A DNA stretch of 64,000 nucleotides. Source: Comamonadaceae bacterium. GTDB lineage: Bacteria; Pseudomonadota; Gammaproteobacteria; Burkholderiales; Burkholderiaceae_C. The notes beneath the pieces are model-generated. The model was not told where the DNA came from. It worked only from the letters and a program-made list of their open reading frames with translations, and ran no database searches. Below are positions 45,533-54,714 of the stretch, one piece after another (position 1 is the stretch's first letter; every line of letters starts with the position of its first letter). Position numbers and translations under genes: made by a program. The stretch spans positions 110,038 to 174,037 of the forward strand of contig CANEXF010000007.1 in the NCBI GenBank assembly GCA_947443645.1. Reading direction: 5' to 3'.

Positions 45533-46009
45533 TCAATGCTGGTGGCCGTGTGCGCCGTGCACATGCTCGTGGGCGATTTCTTCTTCCGACGCGGCGCGAA
45601 CCTCCAGCACCTTTACGTCAAAACGCAGCTCTTTGCCGGCCAGCGGGTGGTTGCCGTCGAGCAAGACGGTGTCGCCCTTGATTTTCATGACATTGAAAAC
45701 CTGCATCCGACCATCGTCACCGTGGCCTTCGAGCTGGCCGCCAACTTTGACGCCGGGCGGGAACTGCTTTTTTGGCAAGCTGCGCAGCAGGCTTTCGTCG
45801 CGCAGGCCAAAAGCGTCTTCTGGCGGCAACTGCAATATCACCTGGTAGCCGGCTTGCTTGCCTTCGAGTGCTTCTTCAAGCTTGGGCAGGGTGTTGCCAT
45901 AGCCGCCATGCAGGTAAACCGTGGGTTCCTTGCTTTCTTCTATGACTTTGCCCAAGGTGTCAGAGACCTTGAAGAGCAAGGTGACGGCGGTGTTTTTTTC
46001 AATTTTCAT
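45533..46009 (-). CDS. slyD: FKBP-type peptidyl-prolyl isomerase SlyD
   Basis: This is a cytosolic folding helper of 158 aa. The FKBP part is split by the IF chaperone insert: MKIEKNTAVTLLFKVSDTLG and YLHGGYGNTLPKLEEALEGKQAG, then LPPEDAFGLRDESLLRSLPKKQF, then DGNHPLAGKELRFDVKVLEVRAAS. A short His-rich tail (HEHVHGAHGHQH) suggests nickel or other metal binding as in E. coli SlyD, though shorter and without the Cys residues. It is convergent with the esterase operon. Confidence 0.93.
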   Translation of the reverse strand: MKIEKNTAVTLLFKVSDTLGKVIEESKEPTVYLHGGYGNTLPKLEEALEGKQAGYQVILQLPPEDAFGLRDESLLRSLPKKQFPPGVKVGGQLEGHGDDGRMQVFNVMKIKGDTVLLDGNHPLAGKELRFDVKVLEVRAASEEEIAHEHVHGAHGHQH

Positions 46010-46064
46010 GATGTGCGGTCTGGTGGTTTGGTGGCTTTTTAGGCCTGAGAGTCAATGAAACAGG

Positions 46065-46090
46065 GTGCGAGCAGCTATATAAAATATAGC
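46065..46090. repeat. AGCTAT-family palindromic repeat
   Basis: GCGAGCAGCTATAT, AAA, then ATATAGCGC. This is the most symmetric copy, with GCTATAT / ATATAGC as perfect 7-bp arms. It lies between the SPOR-like gene stop and the slyD start, both on the minus strand. Confidence 0.75.
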
Positions 46091-46103
46091 GCCTTGCGCG
46101 TCC

Positions 46104-46850
46104 TCATGAGCAGGCCTGGAATGATTTTCCGCCTAACTCGGCCTGAATGGTTTTGAGCTTGGCGCGGAGTGTGGCGTCGACGGCGGCCAGCTTGAGCTTT
46201 TGCCCGCGCGACTCGTCCAGAATCTGCACCACCCTGGCCGTTCGTACGCCGCGCGCGGCAATGCGGGTCAAAGCCGCGTCGGCATCGCCCGGGCTGGTGA
46301 AGCTGCCCAGCGACAGACCGGGCTCGAGCGCCGGATTGTTCAGCGGCTCAACGGCGACGCCAAGCTGGCGCAGTTCATTTTTTTTCTTGTTCAAGGTCTC
46401 CGGGCTGTTGTATTTGCCCATGTAAACCACCCAGCGCACCGGCTCTATGCTGCGCTCCAGCGTCCAGCTGCCTGCCGGCAGCGCGCTGCTCAGGCGTTTG
46501 CGCAGGCTGGCAGCCTGTTCTTCGCTGAACAGGCCGGCTTGCAGGCATTGCGTTGCTGCTGCGGCGCTTGGCGCAGATGCTGCAGGTGTGGCGGCGACTG
46601 CGACGGGACTGGAGGCCTCAGCGGTTGGGGCTGAGGCCGGAGCTTGTGCGGCGACAGCCGGCGTGCTGTCTTCGAGTCGGCGCGTTTCAAGTGGCGTCAG
46701 TATGCGCAGCATGTCTGGGCGGATCTGCTGCGCCAGGCGCTGTGGCTCGGACTGCGTTGCGGGCGCAAAGCCATAGGGCGCAAGCAAGCCCTGACTCCAG
46801 GCGAAGTAGCCCGCGTTGGCCAGCACCAGCAGCAAGACCAGCCTCAGCAT
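46104..46850 (-). CDS. SPOR-domain-like membrane protein
   Basis: This 248-aa protein has an N-terminal membrane anchor (MLRLVLLLVLANAGYFAWSQGLL) and an Ala/Pro/Ser-rich linker. The C-terminal half resembles a SPOR peptidoglycan-binding domain: CLQAGLFSEEQAASLRKRLSSA, WVVYMGKYNSPETLNKKKNELRQLGV and LSLGSFTSPGDADAALTRIAARGVRTARVVQI. This suggests a role at the cell envelope or division site; the partner is unknown. Its ATG overlaps the birA stop, so it is probably cotranscribed with birA and the SET-domain gene. Confidence 0.78.
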   Translation of the reverse strand: MLRLVLLLVLANAGYFAWSQGLLAPYGFAPATQSEPQRLAQQIRPDMLRILTPLETRRLEDSTPAVAAQAPASAPTAEASSPVAVAATPAASAPSAAAATQCLQAGLFSEEQAASLRKRLSSALPAGSWTLERSIEPVRWVVYMGKYNSPETLNKKKNELRQLGVAVEPLNNPALEPGLSLGSFTSPGDADAALTRIAARGVRTARVVQILDESRGQKLKLAAVDATLRAKLKTIQAELGGKSFQACS

Positions 46851-47773
46851 GGCGGCAGGCCCTCAAGCGCGCGCCGCGCTGTGCTGCCATGCACTGGGCG
46901 CACGCTGACTTCAGAGCTGGTGATTTCTTTCATGCCGGTCGCAGTATGCACCAGCAGGGCACCGTTTTCTGCCACGCCCATGGCCGTGCCCAGCGTGCCA
47001 TCTGACAGTTGCACCTCCCGGCCAGCCAGGGCGTCACGCCGGGCAAAGCGCGCCTGAAACGGCGCAAAGCCAAACCGTTCAAAGGCCTGCAGCGCCTGCA
47101 CCAGCGGCGGCACCACGCGCAGCAGCGCGGCGGCCGCGTCGATGTCGGGTAGCAGCGCTTGCAGGCAGCCTGGTGCAAGCGCTGCTGGCGCGTCAGAGCT
47201 TGCCGCAGCGCTGGCGTCGAATGCAGAAAGCTCGGGCAGGCGAATATTGATGCCGACACCAATCACCACGTAGCGCAGTCCTTCCCAGCTTGTCGTCTCG
47301 ACCAGTATGCCGGCCAGCTTGCGTTCAGGCTCGCCGCTGGTCTGGCCGGACAGCCATAAGTCGTTGGGCCATTTCAGCTTGATGCGGGTGGTGTCTGTGG
47401 TGTTGCGAGGGGTCGGCTCCAGGCTTTCGGCCAGGCTGATGCCAACGGCCAGCGACAGGCCGGACCAGTCGGTCGGCTGCAGCGCCAGACCGAGTGAAAA
47501 AGTCAGGCTGTCGCCGCGTTGGCCGTGCCAGCTACGGCCCATCCGACCGCGTCCTGCCGTCTGATGCTCGGCCACCAGCAGCGTGGGCTCGGGTGCGGCC
47601 TGGCTGCCGTGAGGGCCGGCCCTGAATCGGCGCATCAGCTCGCTGTTGCTCGAATCGACCTGCGGCAGCACTTCCACCGTGAAACCCGGCAAGCGGGGCT
47701 CAACGGCCAGCCATATGTCTTCAGCCGGCCACTTGATGGGCGCCGCCGGGGTGGGTGAAAGTTCGGACGTCAA
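46844..47773 (-). CDS. birA: Biotin--[acetyl-CoA-carboxylase] ligase
   Basis: BirA activates biotin with ATP and attaches it to the biotin carboxyl carrier protein. The catalytic core is visible: VDSSNSELMRRF, the biotinyl-AMP loop LLVAEHQTAGRGRMGRSWHG, LKWPNDLWLSG and KLAGILVETTSWEGLRYVVIGVGINI. The C-terminal SH3-like part is GREVQLSDGTLGTAMGVAENGALLV. There is no N-terminal HTH domain, so this form cannot repress biotin genes. It overlaps the SET-domain gene by 4 bp at its start and the SPOR-like gene by 7 bp at its end. Confidence 0.94.
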   Translation of the reverse strand: MTSELSPTPAAPIKWPAEDIWLAVEPRLPGFTVEVLPQVDSSNSELMRRFRAGPHGSQAAPEPTLLVAEHQTAGRGRMGRSWHGQRGDSLTFSLGLALQPTDWSGLSLAVGISLAESLEPTPRNTTDTTRIKLKWPNDLWLSGQTSGEPERKLAGILVETTSWEGLRYVVIGVGINIRLPELSAFDASAAASSDAPAALAPGCLQALLPDIDAAAALLRVVPPLVQALQAFERFGFAPFQARFARRDALAGREVQLSDGTLGTAMGVAENGALLVHTATGMKEITSSEVSVRPVHGSTARRALEGLPPC

Positions 47774-48429
47774 GGTTTCTTTTTCTTGGCGTCTTTTTTG
47801 TCTTTGGCCTTTTGCTTGTCTTTTTTAGCCACTTTTTCGGCCTTGCCAGCTTTGGCCGGCTTGTCGGCTTTTTTGTCAGCCTTCAGCTGTTTGTTCTTGG
47901 GTGCCAGCAGGGTGCCGCGGCAGTTTTTGGCGCCGCACCAGCAAGGGTATTCGGCCAGCAGCTTCTTGGTGTATTTGGCGTCAATGATCAGGCCGTAGTC
48001 ATAAAACAGCTCTTCACCGGCCTTGATGTTGCGCAGCGCCTTGATGAAGACGCGTCCATTGTCTTCATCGGCCTCGCAGTTGGGCTTGCAGCTGTGGTTG
48101 ATCCAGCGCGAGGAGTTGCCGCCCACCTTGGCGTCAATCACATGCTTTTCATCCATGTGAAAGTAAAAGGTGTGGTTGGGGTCTTTAGGGTCGTGCGGAT
48201 GGCGGCGCAGCGCCTCTTTCCAGGTGATGACTTCGCCGACATACTCAATCAAGGTCTCGCCTTCGGCCAGGTCGTGCAGCGCAAACACGCCCTTGCCATG
48301 CACGCCCGAGCGGCGTGTCTGGATGCGGCGGCTATCTCCGGCAGGCGCTTTTGGCGCGGCCACTGCAGGTGCTGCAAGCAGCGGGACTGGGATTGGGGCG
48401 GGGGCTGAAGAAGCCTGATTTTTTAACAC
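47770..48429 (-). CDS. SET-domain protein-lysine methyltransferase-like protein with Lys-rich tail
   Basis: This 219-aa protein has a SET domain at about residues 35-150: RRSGVHGKGVFALHDLAEGETLIEYVGEVI, then the catalytic core SSRWINHSCKPNCEAD and EELFYDYGL. A post-SET CWCGAKNCRG supplies zinc-binding Cys. The last ~50 residues are almost only Lys, Ala and Asp (KADKPAKAGKAEKVAKKDK), like histone H1 or bacterial AlgP tails, and may bind DNA or be a substrate itself. SET domains are typical of eukaryotic histone methyltransferases and are patchy in bacteria. It is coupled to birA by an ATGA overlap. Confidence 0.92.
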   Translation of the reverse strand: MLKNQASSAPAPIPVPLLAAPAVAAPKAPAGDSRRIQTRRSGVHGKGVFALHDLAEGETLIEYVGEVITWKEALRRHPHDPKDPNHTFYFHMDEKHVIDAKVGGNSSRWINHSCKPNCEADEDNGRVFIKALRNIKAGEELFYDYGLIIDAKYTKKLLAEYPCWCGAKNCRGTLLAPKNKQLKADKKADKPAKAGKAEKVAKKDKQKAKDKKDAKKKKP

Positions 48430-48531
48430 GGCGTATTTTTTGGTATGGTTAATTCATGCAGGTGCGCGTGTGCGTGCATGTGCGTGCGCGCGAGAAGCCC
48501 GTATTGTAGTGATGCGTTTGAGGAGTCCGAA

Positions 48532-49062
48532 ATGGTCAATCGTCGAAACCTGATGGCACCCGTGCTGCGCTCTGCGCTGGCCCTGGCCGCGCTGGGTGGT
48601 GGGCTACGCGCCTGGGCGAAAGCGCCAGAAGCGCCCTTGCCCCAGGTGGGCAGCGTGCTGCGTTTGCCTGATCTGACGCTGCTCGATGGCCGGCCCTGGC
48701 GCGCTGCGGAATTGGACGCAAAGACGCTTGTGGTTTACTGGTGGGCCAGTTGGTGCCCATTTTGCGCGGTGCAATCGCCTCATATAGAAGCCTTGTGGCG
48801 GGCGCAGAAGGCCAATGGGCTGGAAGTGCTGGCACTGTCGATTGACAGGCAGGCTGCCAGCGCAGTCGGCTACATGAAGGCTAAAGGTTACAGTTTCCCC
48901 GCTGCCATGCTCACGCCTGAAGCGGCGAAGTGGCTGCCCAAGCCCAAGGGCTTGCCGGTGGTGGTGGTTTTGAAGGTCAGTGGTCGCGAAGGCAAAGTCG
49001 TCTTTGCCGAAAGCGGGGAAATGTTCCCCGAAGATGTAGAAGGTTTGAAGAAGTACTTATGA
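48532..49062 (+). CDS. TlpA/ResA-like thioredoxin-fold protein
   Basis: This exported protein of 176 aa has a thioredoxin fold. The N-terminus NRRNLMAPVLRSALALAALGGGLRAWAKAP looks like a signal peptide (with Arg pair). The redox motif is YWWASWCPFCAVQSPHIEALW (CPFC), and the cis-Pro region is PKGLPVVVVLK. It probably acts as a periplasmic thiol-disulfide reductase. GAGGAG lies 9 bases before ATG 48532. It overlaps the topoisomerase gene start (ATGA), an odd functional pair. Confidence 0.87.
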   Translation: MVNRRNLMAPVLRSALALAALGGGLRAWAKAPEAPLPQVGSVLRLPDLTLLDGRPWRAAELDAKTLVVYWWASWCPFCAVQSPHIEALWRAQKANGLEVLALSIDRQAASAVGYMKAKGYSFPAAMLTPEAAKWLPKPKGLPVVVVLKVSGREGKVVFAESGEMFPEDVEGLKKYL

Positions 49063-52025
49063 AAACTCTGGTGATTGCAGAAAAGCCCTCGGTGGCGCAG
49101 GACATTGTTCGGGCGATGACGCCTACGGCGGGCAAGTTCGAAAAGCACGACGAGTACTTCGAGAGCGAAGACTGGGTAGTCACGTCCGCCGTCGGCCACC
49201 TGGTTGAAATCCAGGCGCCCGAAGAGTTTGACGTCAAGCGCGGCAAATGGAGTTTTGCCAACCTGCCGGTGATACCGCCCTACTTCGACCTCAAGCCCAT
49301 GGACAAGACCAAGACGCGGCTCAACGCCATCGTCAAGCTGACCAAGCGCAAGGACGTGGGCAGCATCGTCAACGCCTGTGACGCGGGCCGTGAAGGCGAG
49401 TTGATCTTTCGCCTGATCCAGCAGTACGCCAAGAGCAAACACCCGGTCAAGCGTCTGTGGCTGCAGTCCATGACGCCTGCGGCGATTCGCGAAGGCTTTG
49501 CCTCGCTGCGCACGGACGAGCAGATGTTGCCGCTGGCCGACGCGGCGCGCTGCCGCTCGGAAGCCGACTGGATGGTCGGCATCAATGGCACGCGTGCCAT
49601 GACGGCCTTCAATTCGCGCGATGGTGGTTTCTTTCTGACCACCGTGGGCCGCGTGCAAACGCCAACGCTGTCGGTGGTGGTCGAGCGTGAAGAAAAAATC
49701 CGCAAGTTCGTCAGCCGTGATTACTGGGAAATCCACGCCACGTTCGGCGCTGAAGCCGGCCCCTACAACGCCAAGTGGTTTGATCCGAAGTGGCGCAAAG
49801 CCGCGGCCAATGCCGACAACGCCGAGCCCGATGCCGAGCTCAAAGCCGACCGTGTCTGGTCAGAGCGCGAAGCGCGTGTGATTGCCGACGCTGTGCGCGG
49901 CCAGTCCGCGACCGTCACGGAAGAAAGCAAGCCCACCACGCAAGCGCCTGGCCAGCTGTTTGACCTGACCTCCTTGCAACGTGAGGCCAATGGCAAGTTT
50001 GGTTTTTCTGCCAAGACCACGCTGTCGATCGCGCAGAGCCTGTACGAGCGCCACAAGGCCCTGACCTACCCGCGTACCGATTCGCGCGCCTTGCCCGAAG
50101 ACTATCTGCCGGTCGTCAAGCAGACCTTTGAAATGCTGGCCGACAGTGGCATGCGCCATCTCGCGCCTTACGCACTGACAGCGCTGAACAACAATTACAT
50201 CCGGCCGAACAAGCGCATTTTTGATAATGCCAAGGTCAGCGATCACTTCGCCATCATCCCTACCTTGCAGGCGCCCAGCGGTCTGAGCGAGGCCGAACAA
50301 AAACTCTATGACCTGGTGGTGCGCCGCTTCATGGCGGTGTTCTACCCGAGCGCTGAATACCTGGTGACAACGCGCATCTCGACGGTGGCGAGCGCGGGGG
50401 TTGAGGCTGGTCACAACTTCAAGACCGAAGGCAAGGTGCTGGTCAAGCCGGGCTGGCTGGCGATTTACGGCAAGGAAGCCGAAGACGAGAACACCGACGA
50501 AAAAGACAGCAAGACCCTGGTGCCCGTCAAGCCTGGTGAGCGCGTGCACGTCGACACTGTGGACGCCAAGGGTCTGAAAACCCGGCCACCTGCGCGTTAC
50601 AGCGAGGCCACGCTGCTGGGCGCCATGGAGGGCGCAGGCAAGACCATTGATGACGAAGAGCTGCGCGAAGCCATGCAGGAAAAAGGCCTGGGCACGCCAG
50701 CCACGCGCGCTGCCACCATAGAGGGCTTGATCGCCGAAAAATACATGCTGCGCGAAGGCCGCGAGCTGATTCCGACTGCCAAGGCCTTTCAGCTCATGAC
50801 GCTGCTGCGCGGTCTCGATGTGCAGGAGCTGTCCAAGGCCGAACTCACCGGTGAATGGGAGTTCAAGCTGGCGCAGATGGAGCACGGCAAGTTGAGCCGC
50901 GAGACCTTTATGGCCGAGATCGCCGCCATGACCGAGCGCCTGGTGGCCAAGGCCAAGGGCTACGACAAGGACACCATTCCTGGCGACTACGCCACGCTGG
51001 CCGCACCCTGCCCGAATTGCGGTGGCGTGGTCAAGGAAAACTACCGCCGCTACACCTGTACGGGCAAGAATGGCGAGGACGGCTGCGGCTTTTCCTTCGG
51101 CAAGACGCCGGCCGGCCGCACTTTCGAGACCGCCGAGGTCGAGCAGTTCCTGCGCGACAAAAAGATCGGACCGCTAGACGGCTTTCGCTCCAAGGCCGGC
51201 TGGCCTTTCACTGCAGAAATGGTCATCAAGTTCGACGAAGAGACCAAGAACTACAAGCTTGAATTTGATTTCGGTGACGACAAGAATGCAGAGACTGGCG
51301 AGATTGTTGATTTCTCAGGCCAGCAGTCCCTCGGACCCTGTCCAAAATGCGCCTCAGCCGTGTTCGAGTATGGGAAAAACTACGTTTGCGAAAAGTCGGT
51401 GCCGACCAATGCGCAACCAACACCAAGCTGCGACTTCAAGACCGGCCAGGTGATTTTGCAGCAGCCGATTGAGCGCGATCAGATGGTCAAATTGCTGGAA
51501 ACCGGCAAGACCGATTTGCTCGACAAGTTTGTGTCCATGCGCACACGCCGCGCCTTCAAGGCCATGCTGGCCTGGGACAAGGAAGCCGACAAGGTCAACT
51601 TCGAGTTCGCACCTTCAAAGTTTCCGCCGCGCAAGCCTGCGGCAGCGCGAACCGGCACGGTCAAAACCCCGTTTGGCAAAACGGTGGCGGCCAAAGCCGC
51701 TCCGGCAGCCAAGAAAGTTGCCGCCAAAAAAGTTGCAGCCAAGAGGGCGCCGGCAGCCAAAACCGTCAAGCCCAAGGTGGCACGCGTTGCCAAGCCCGGC
51801 AGCGGCCTCAAGCCGAGCGATGCCTTGGCGGCGGTGATTGGCGCTGAACCGGTGGCGCGTACCCAGGTGATCAAAAAGCTCTGGGATTACATCAAGGCCG
51901 AAAACCTGCAGGATGCAACCAACAAGCGCGCCATCAATGCCGATACCAAGCTGCTGGCGGTGTTTGGCAAGCCGCAGGTCACGATGTTTGAGCTGGCCGG
52001 CATCGTGGGCAAGCATTTGAGCTGA
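49059..52025 (+). CDS. topB: DNA topoisomerase III fused to a C-terminal SWIB domain
   Basis: This type IA topoisomerase is 988 aa. The TOPRIM domain has LVIAEKPSVAQDIVRAM and NACDAGREGELIFRLI. The active-site Tyr is in LTYPRTDSRALPEDYL. Zinc-binding repeats follow (CPNCGGVVKENYRRYTC; CPKCASAVFEYGKNYVC). After about residue 880 comes a Lys/Ala linker resembling histone H1 (KAAPAAKKVAAKKVAAKRAP), then a SWIB/MDM2-type domain of about 75 residues (KPSDALAAVIGAEPVARTQV, then KLWDYIKAENLQD). SWIB is known from eukaryotic SWI/SNF complexes and chlamydial proteins. The start ATG 49059 overlaps the upstream stop. Confidence 0.95.
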   Translation: MKTLVIAEKPSVAQDIVRAMTPTAGKFEKHDEYFESEDWVVTSAVGHLVEIQAPEEFDVKRGKWSFANLPVIPPYFDLKPMDKTKTRLNAIVKLTKRKDVGSIVNACDAGREGELIFRLIQQYAKSKHPVKRLWLQSMTPAAIREGFASLRTDEQMLPLADAARCRSEADWMVGINGTRAMTAFNSRDGGFFLTTVGRVQTPTLSVVVEREEKIRKFVSRDYWEIHATFGAEAGPYNAKWFDPKWRKAAANADNAEPDAELKADRVWSEREARVIADAVRGQSATVTEESKPTTQAPGQLFDLTSLQREANGKFGFSAKTTLSIAQSLYERHKALTYPRTDSRALPEDYLPVVKQTFEMLADSGMRHLAPYALTALNNNYIRPNKRIFDNAKVSDHFAIIPTLQAPSGLSEAEQKLYDLVVRRFMAVFYPSAEYLVTTRISTVASAGVEAGHNFKTEGKVLVKPGWLAIYGKEAEDENTDEKDSKTLVPVKPGERVHVDTVDAKGLKTRPPARYSEATLLGAMEGAGKTIDDEELREAMQEKGLGTPATRAATIEGLIAEKYMLREGRELIPTAKAFQLMTLLRGLDVQELSKAELTGEWEFKLAQMEHGKLSRETFMAEIAAMTERLVAKAKGYDKDTIPGDYATLAAPCPNCGGVVKENYRRYTCTGKNGEDGCGFSFGKTPAGRTFETAEVEQFLRDKKIGPLDGFRSKAGWPFTAEMVIKFDEETKNYKLEFDFGDDKNAETGEIVDFSGQQSLGPCPKCASAVFEYGKNYVCEKSVPTNAQPTPSCDFKTGQVILQQPIERDQMVKLLETGKTDLLDKFVSMRTRRAFKAMLAWDKEADKVNFEFAPSKFPPRKPAAARTGTVKTPFGKTVAAKAAPAAKKVAAKKVAAKRAPAAKTVKPKVARVAKPGSGLKPSDALAAVIGAEPVARTQVIKKLWDYIKAENLQDATNKRAINADTKLLAVFGKPQVTMFELAGIVGKHLS

Positions 52026-52032
52026 TGGTTGT

Positions 52033-52713
52033 GTGAGCGATACCTTCATGCCTGCCACTTCAGACAGCAAGAGCAAATCCATGGGGCAGGCCGCCTACGA
52101 GCGGCTGCATGAGGCGATCGAAGTCGGCACGCTCAAGCCGGGTGACCGCATCAGCGTCAATGGTCTTGCCGAGACCTTGCAGATCAGCCGTACGCCGGTT
52201 CGTGAGGCGATTTCCTGGCTCGAGACCGATGGCCTGATCGTGCACGAGGCTTACCGCGGTCGCGTGGTTGCCGAACTCGACCGTCAGATGGTGACCGAGC
52301 TCTACGCCATACGCCTGGTTCTGGAAACCACGGCGGCCAGCCTGGCTGCGCAGAACGCGTCGGAATCAGAAATTGAGGTGCTCAAGGAAATGCTCGCGCT
52401 GGAAAAGTCTCTGCTGGACGATCCGCTCAAGCGTGAGCGGCAAAACCGGCGGTTTCACGAGGCGATCTACCGCAGCGCACACAACCGCTATGTGTTGACC
52501 ACGCTCAAGGCGCTGCAGTCGCCCATGATTCTTCTCGGGCCGGCGACCGCAAGCGATCCGACGCGGGTGCAAAGCGCCTACGCCGAGCATGTTCTGCTGG
52601 TTGACAGCATTGCGCGGCATGACGCCGAAGGCGCCAGCCAGGCCATGCGTCAGCATCTGGCAGGCGGGCAACGCACACGCATCAACTACATGGCGTCGCG
52701 CGATCAGGCCTGA
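52033..52713 (+). CDS. GntR-family transcriptional regulator (FadR/FCD subfamily)
   Basis: This DNA-binding regulator is about 226 aa. The winged HTH covers about residues 15-80 (YERLHEAIEVGTLKPGDRIS, LQISRTPVREAISWLETDGLI). The FCD ligand-binding domain follows, with the metal-binding pattern RRFHEAIYRSAHNRY and HVLLVDSIARHDAEGASQAMRQHL. The start may be GTG 52033 or ATG 52048; neither has a strong ribosome-binding site. It faces the Bug/FAH operon at its 3' end, so it probably regulates the aromatic-type cluster; the 22-bp palindrome at 54715 is a candidate operator. Confidence 0.92.
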   Translation: MSDTFMPATSDSKSKSMGQAAYERLHEAIEVGTLKPGDRISVNGLAETLQISRTPVREAISWLETDGLIVHEAYRGRVVAELDRQMVTELYAIRLVLETTAASLAAQNASESEIEVLKEMLALEKSLLDDPLKRERQNRRFHEAIYRSAHNRYVLTTLKALQSPMILLGPATASDPTRVQSAYAEHVLLVDSIARHDAEGASQAMRQHLAGGQRTRINYMASRDQA

Positions 52714-52733
52714 AGCGCTTCCCGGCCTGTCGT

Positions 52734-53708
52734 TCAGCGGCCTTTTTTCTGGGCCATCTGTTTTTCCAGCTGTCCCCATTTGGCCAGCTCTTGGTGAATG
52801 AAGCGCGCAAAGTCTTCCGGCGTGCCTTCTGCAGGCTCGGTACCGGCAGAAAGCATGGCTTTTTCGACTGACGCGTCTTTCAGGGCCGCACTCACGTCGG
52901 CGCTCAGTTTGGCGACCACGCCCTTGGGTGTGGCGACGGGCGCCAGCAGGCCGAACCAGCCAACGGCTGAATAGCCGGGCAGGCCGGCTTCTGCAATGGT
53001 CGGCAGCTCCGGCGCGGCCTTGGCTCGGATGGCGCTGGTCACAGCCAGGGCCTGAAGCTTGCCGGACTTGACATGCGGCATCACGGTTTGGGCCGGCGCA
53101 AACATCAGGTCTATGGTGCCGCCCAACAGGTCGCTGACCGCCTGACCAGTCCCTTTATAGGGAACATGGAGCATGTCCACGTTGGCCACCTGCTTGAACA
53201 GCTCGACCGTCAGGTGTGATGCCGAGCCTTCACCTGATGAGCCAAATGTGAGCGTGCCAGGCTTGGCCCGGGCAAGCGCCAGCAGTTCACGCAGGTTCTT
53301 CACGCCCAGTCGCGGGCTGACGGTCACCACATAGGGCGAGGCGGACACCAGCGCGATGGGTGCAAACTGTTTGACGTTGTCCTGGTCTAGCGATGCCGTT
53401 GAACTCATCATCAGGGTGTAGCCATCAGCTGCGGAACGCGCGACATAGGTCGCGCCAATGTGGCCGCTCGCGCCAGGCCGGTTTTCAACGATGACTTGCT
53501 GCTTCCAGACCACACTCAGGCGGGTGCCAAGTATGCGCGCCAGTGTGTCGGCGCCACCGGCCGGCGGAAACGGCACCACCACGGTGACCGGCTTGTCAGG
53601 AAAAGTCTGCGCTTGGGTAGCGCCAGCGCCAGCCAGCACCGCGCTCAAGCCGATGGCAAAAGACAGGGCCTGCCACAGCCTGGGGGCGGAGGTGAAGTGC
53701 AAGTTCAT
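52734..53708 (-). CDS. Tripartite tricarboxylate transporter substrate-binding protein (Bug family)
   Basis: This periplasmic receptor of 324 aa has a signal peptide ending AGATQAQT. Family motifs are FPDKPVTVVVPFPPAGGADTLARILG, VIVENRPGASGHIGATYVARSAADGYTLMM and HVPYKGTGQAVSDLLGGTIDLMF. It is the last gene of the minus-strand run headed by the FAD monooxygenase, so the likely ligand is an aromatic acid or a ring-cleavage precursor. It lies 28 bp after the FAH-family gene. Confidence 0.93.
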   Translation of the reverse strand: MNLHFTSAPRLWQALSFAIGLSAVLAGAGATQAQTFPDKPVTVVVPFPPAGGADTLARILGTRLSVVWKQQVIVENRPGASGHIGATYVARSAADGYTLMMSSTASLDQDNVKQFAPIALVSASPYVVTVSPRLGVKNLRELLALARAKPGTLTFGSSGEGSASHLTVELFKQVANVDMLHVPYKGTGQAVSDLLGGTIDLMFAPAQTVMPHVKSGKLQALAVTSAIRAKAAPELPTIAEAGLPGYSAVGWFGLLAPVATPKGVVAKLSADVSAALKDASVEKAMLSAGTEPAEGTPEDFARFIHQELAKWGQLEKQMAQKKGR

Positions 53709-53736
53709 GGTTTTTTATCGGCTTGGGTTGGCGGAT

Positions 53737-54681
53737 TCAGGCGGGCGCCACAATGCGGTTGCGTAGCACCATGGGTGGGTTCTCGAACGCGCATTCAACA
53801 ACATCGCCCGGCTTGAGGTAAAGCTCTTCAGCATTCGGTTTGCCAACCGCCACGCCGCCGGGTGCGCCGGTAGAAAACATGTCACCCGGCATTAGCGGCA
53901 CCAGGCGTGAGAAGTGCTCGATGATGCGCGGCAGCTTCCAGATCTGGTCGCTGGTATTCACCCGCATGCGCTCTTGTCCGTTGACGCTGCAGGTGACCCA
54001 GATGTCATAGGGATCAGCAACCTCGTCCATGGTGATGATGTAGGGGCCCAGTGGACCAAATCCTGGCGCGTTCTTGGCCGTCCAGAAGCGCGAGCCTGAA
54101 GCCACTTCACGTTTTTGCGTGTCGCGGCAGGTCAGATCATTGAGGATGGTGATGCCGGCCACATGCTCAAAAGCGTTTTCGGCTTTCACCTGGTAGGCTG
54201 CCTTGCCGATCACAAACACCAGCTCGGGTTCGTAGTCGAGATGACCGACAGTCGGCGGGCGCTCAACATCCGTGTCATGGCCTGTCAGGCAGTCGTTGAG
54301 CTTGATAAAGCCCGTAGGCTCGGTGGGCATTTCCTTGATCAGGTCGGTCCGCTTGAGCTCCTCCAGGTGGGTGCGGTAATTTTTGCCGACGCAAAGGAAT
54401 TTGTTGGCATCCTGCACCGGTGGCAAAAAGTGAATCCCGTCCAGTGCGTGGCTGGTTTTCGCCATGACGCTGGCATCGGCTTGTGCGCGTTGCAGCAGGC
54501 TGGAAACGCGTTGCAGCCCGGCGCTGCCTTCGGCCAGAAGTTGCTTCATGGTCTGTGGAAAAGCCGCTGAACCATCCAGCGCCGCAGAAAGTTCTACCAG
54601 TGCCAGCATGCGCTGCCCGCTCAACACGCCTAGTTGTGCTTGATGGGGCGCTGCGTGGGTTGAAAAGCTTGCAAGTCTCAC
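53737..54681 (-). CDS. Fumarylacetoacetate hydrolase family protein (copy 1)
   Basis: This is an FAH-fold hydrolase of 314 aa. The N-terminal part is RLASFSTHAAPHQAQLGVL. The catalytic region shows FLCVGKNYRTHLEEL, the metal-binding YEPELVFVIGKAAY (E-x-E), NDLTCRDTQKRE (Asp) and SGAPGGVA-like FSTGAPGGVAVGKP. Such enzymes cleave C-C bonds in acylpyruvates or hydrate oxopentenoates. I placed the start at GTG 54681 because GGAG lies seven bases upstream. An in-frame ATG at 54735 would run the reading frame through the palindromic operator candidate. Confidence 0.9.
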   Translation of the reverse strand: MRLASFSTHAAPHQAQLGVLSGQRMLALVELSAALDGSAAFPQTMKQLLAEGSAGLQRVSSLLQRAQADASVMAKTSHALDGIHFLPPVQDANKFLCVGKNYRTHLEELKRTDLIKEMPTEPTGFIKLNDCLTGHDTDVERPPTVGHLDYEPELVFVIGKAAYQVKAENAFEHVAGITILNDLTCRDTQKREVASGSRFWTAKNAPGFGPLGPYIITMDEVADPYDIWVTCSVNGQERMRVNTSDQIWKLPRIIEHFSRLVPLMPGDMFSTGAPGGVAVGKPNAEELYLKPGDVVECAFENPPMVLRNRIVAPA

Positions 54682-54714
54682 GAATTTCTCCAGCGTAAAT
54701 CGTGGATTATAGGC

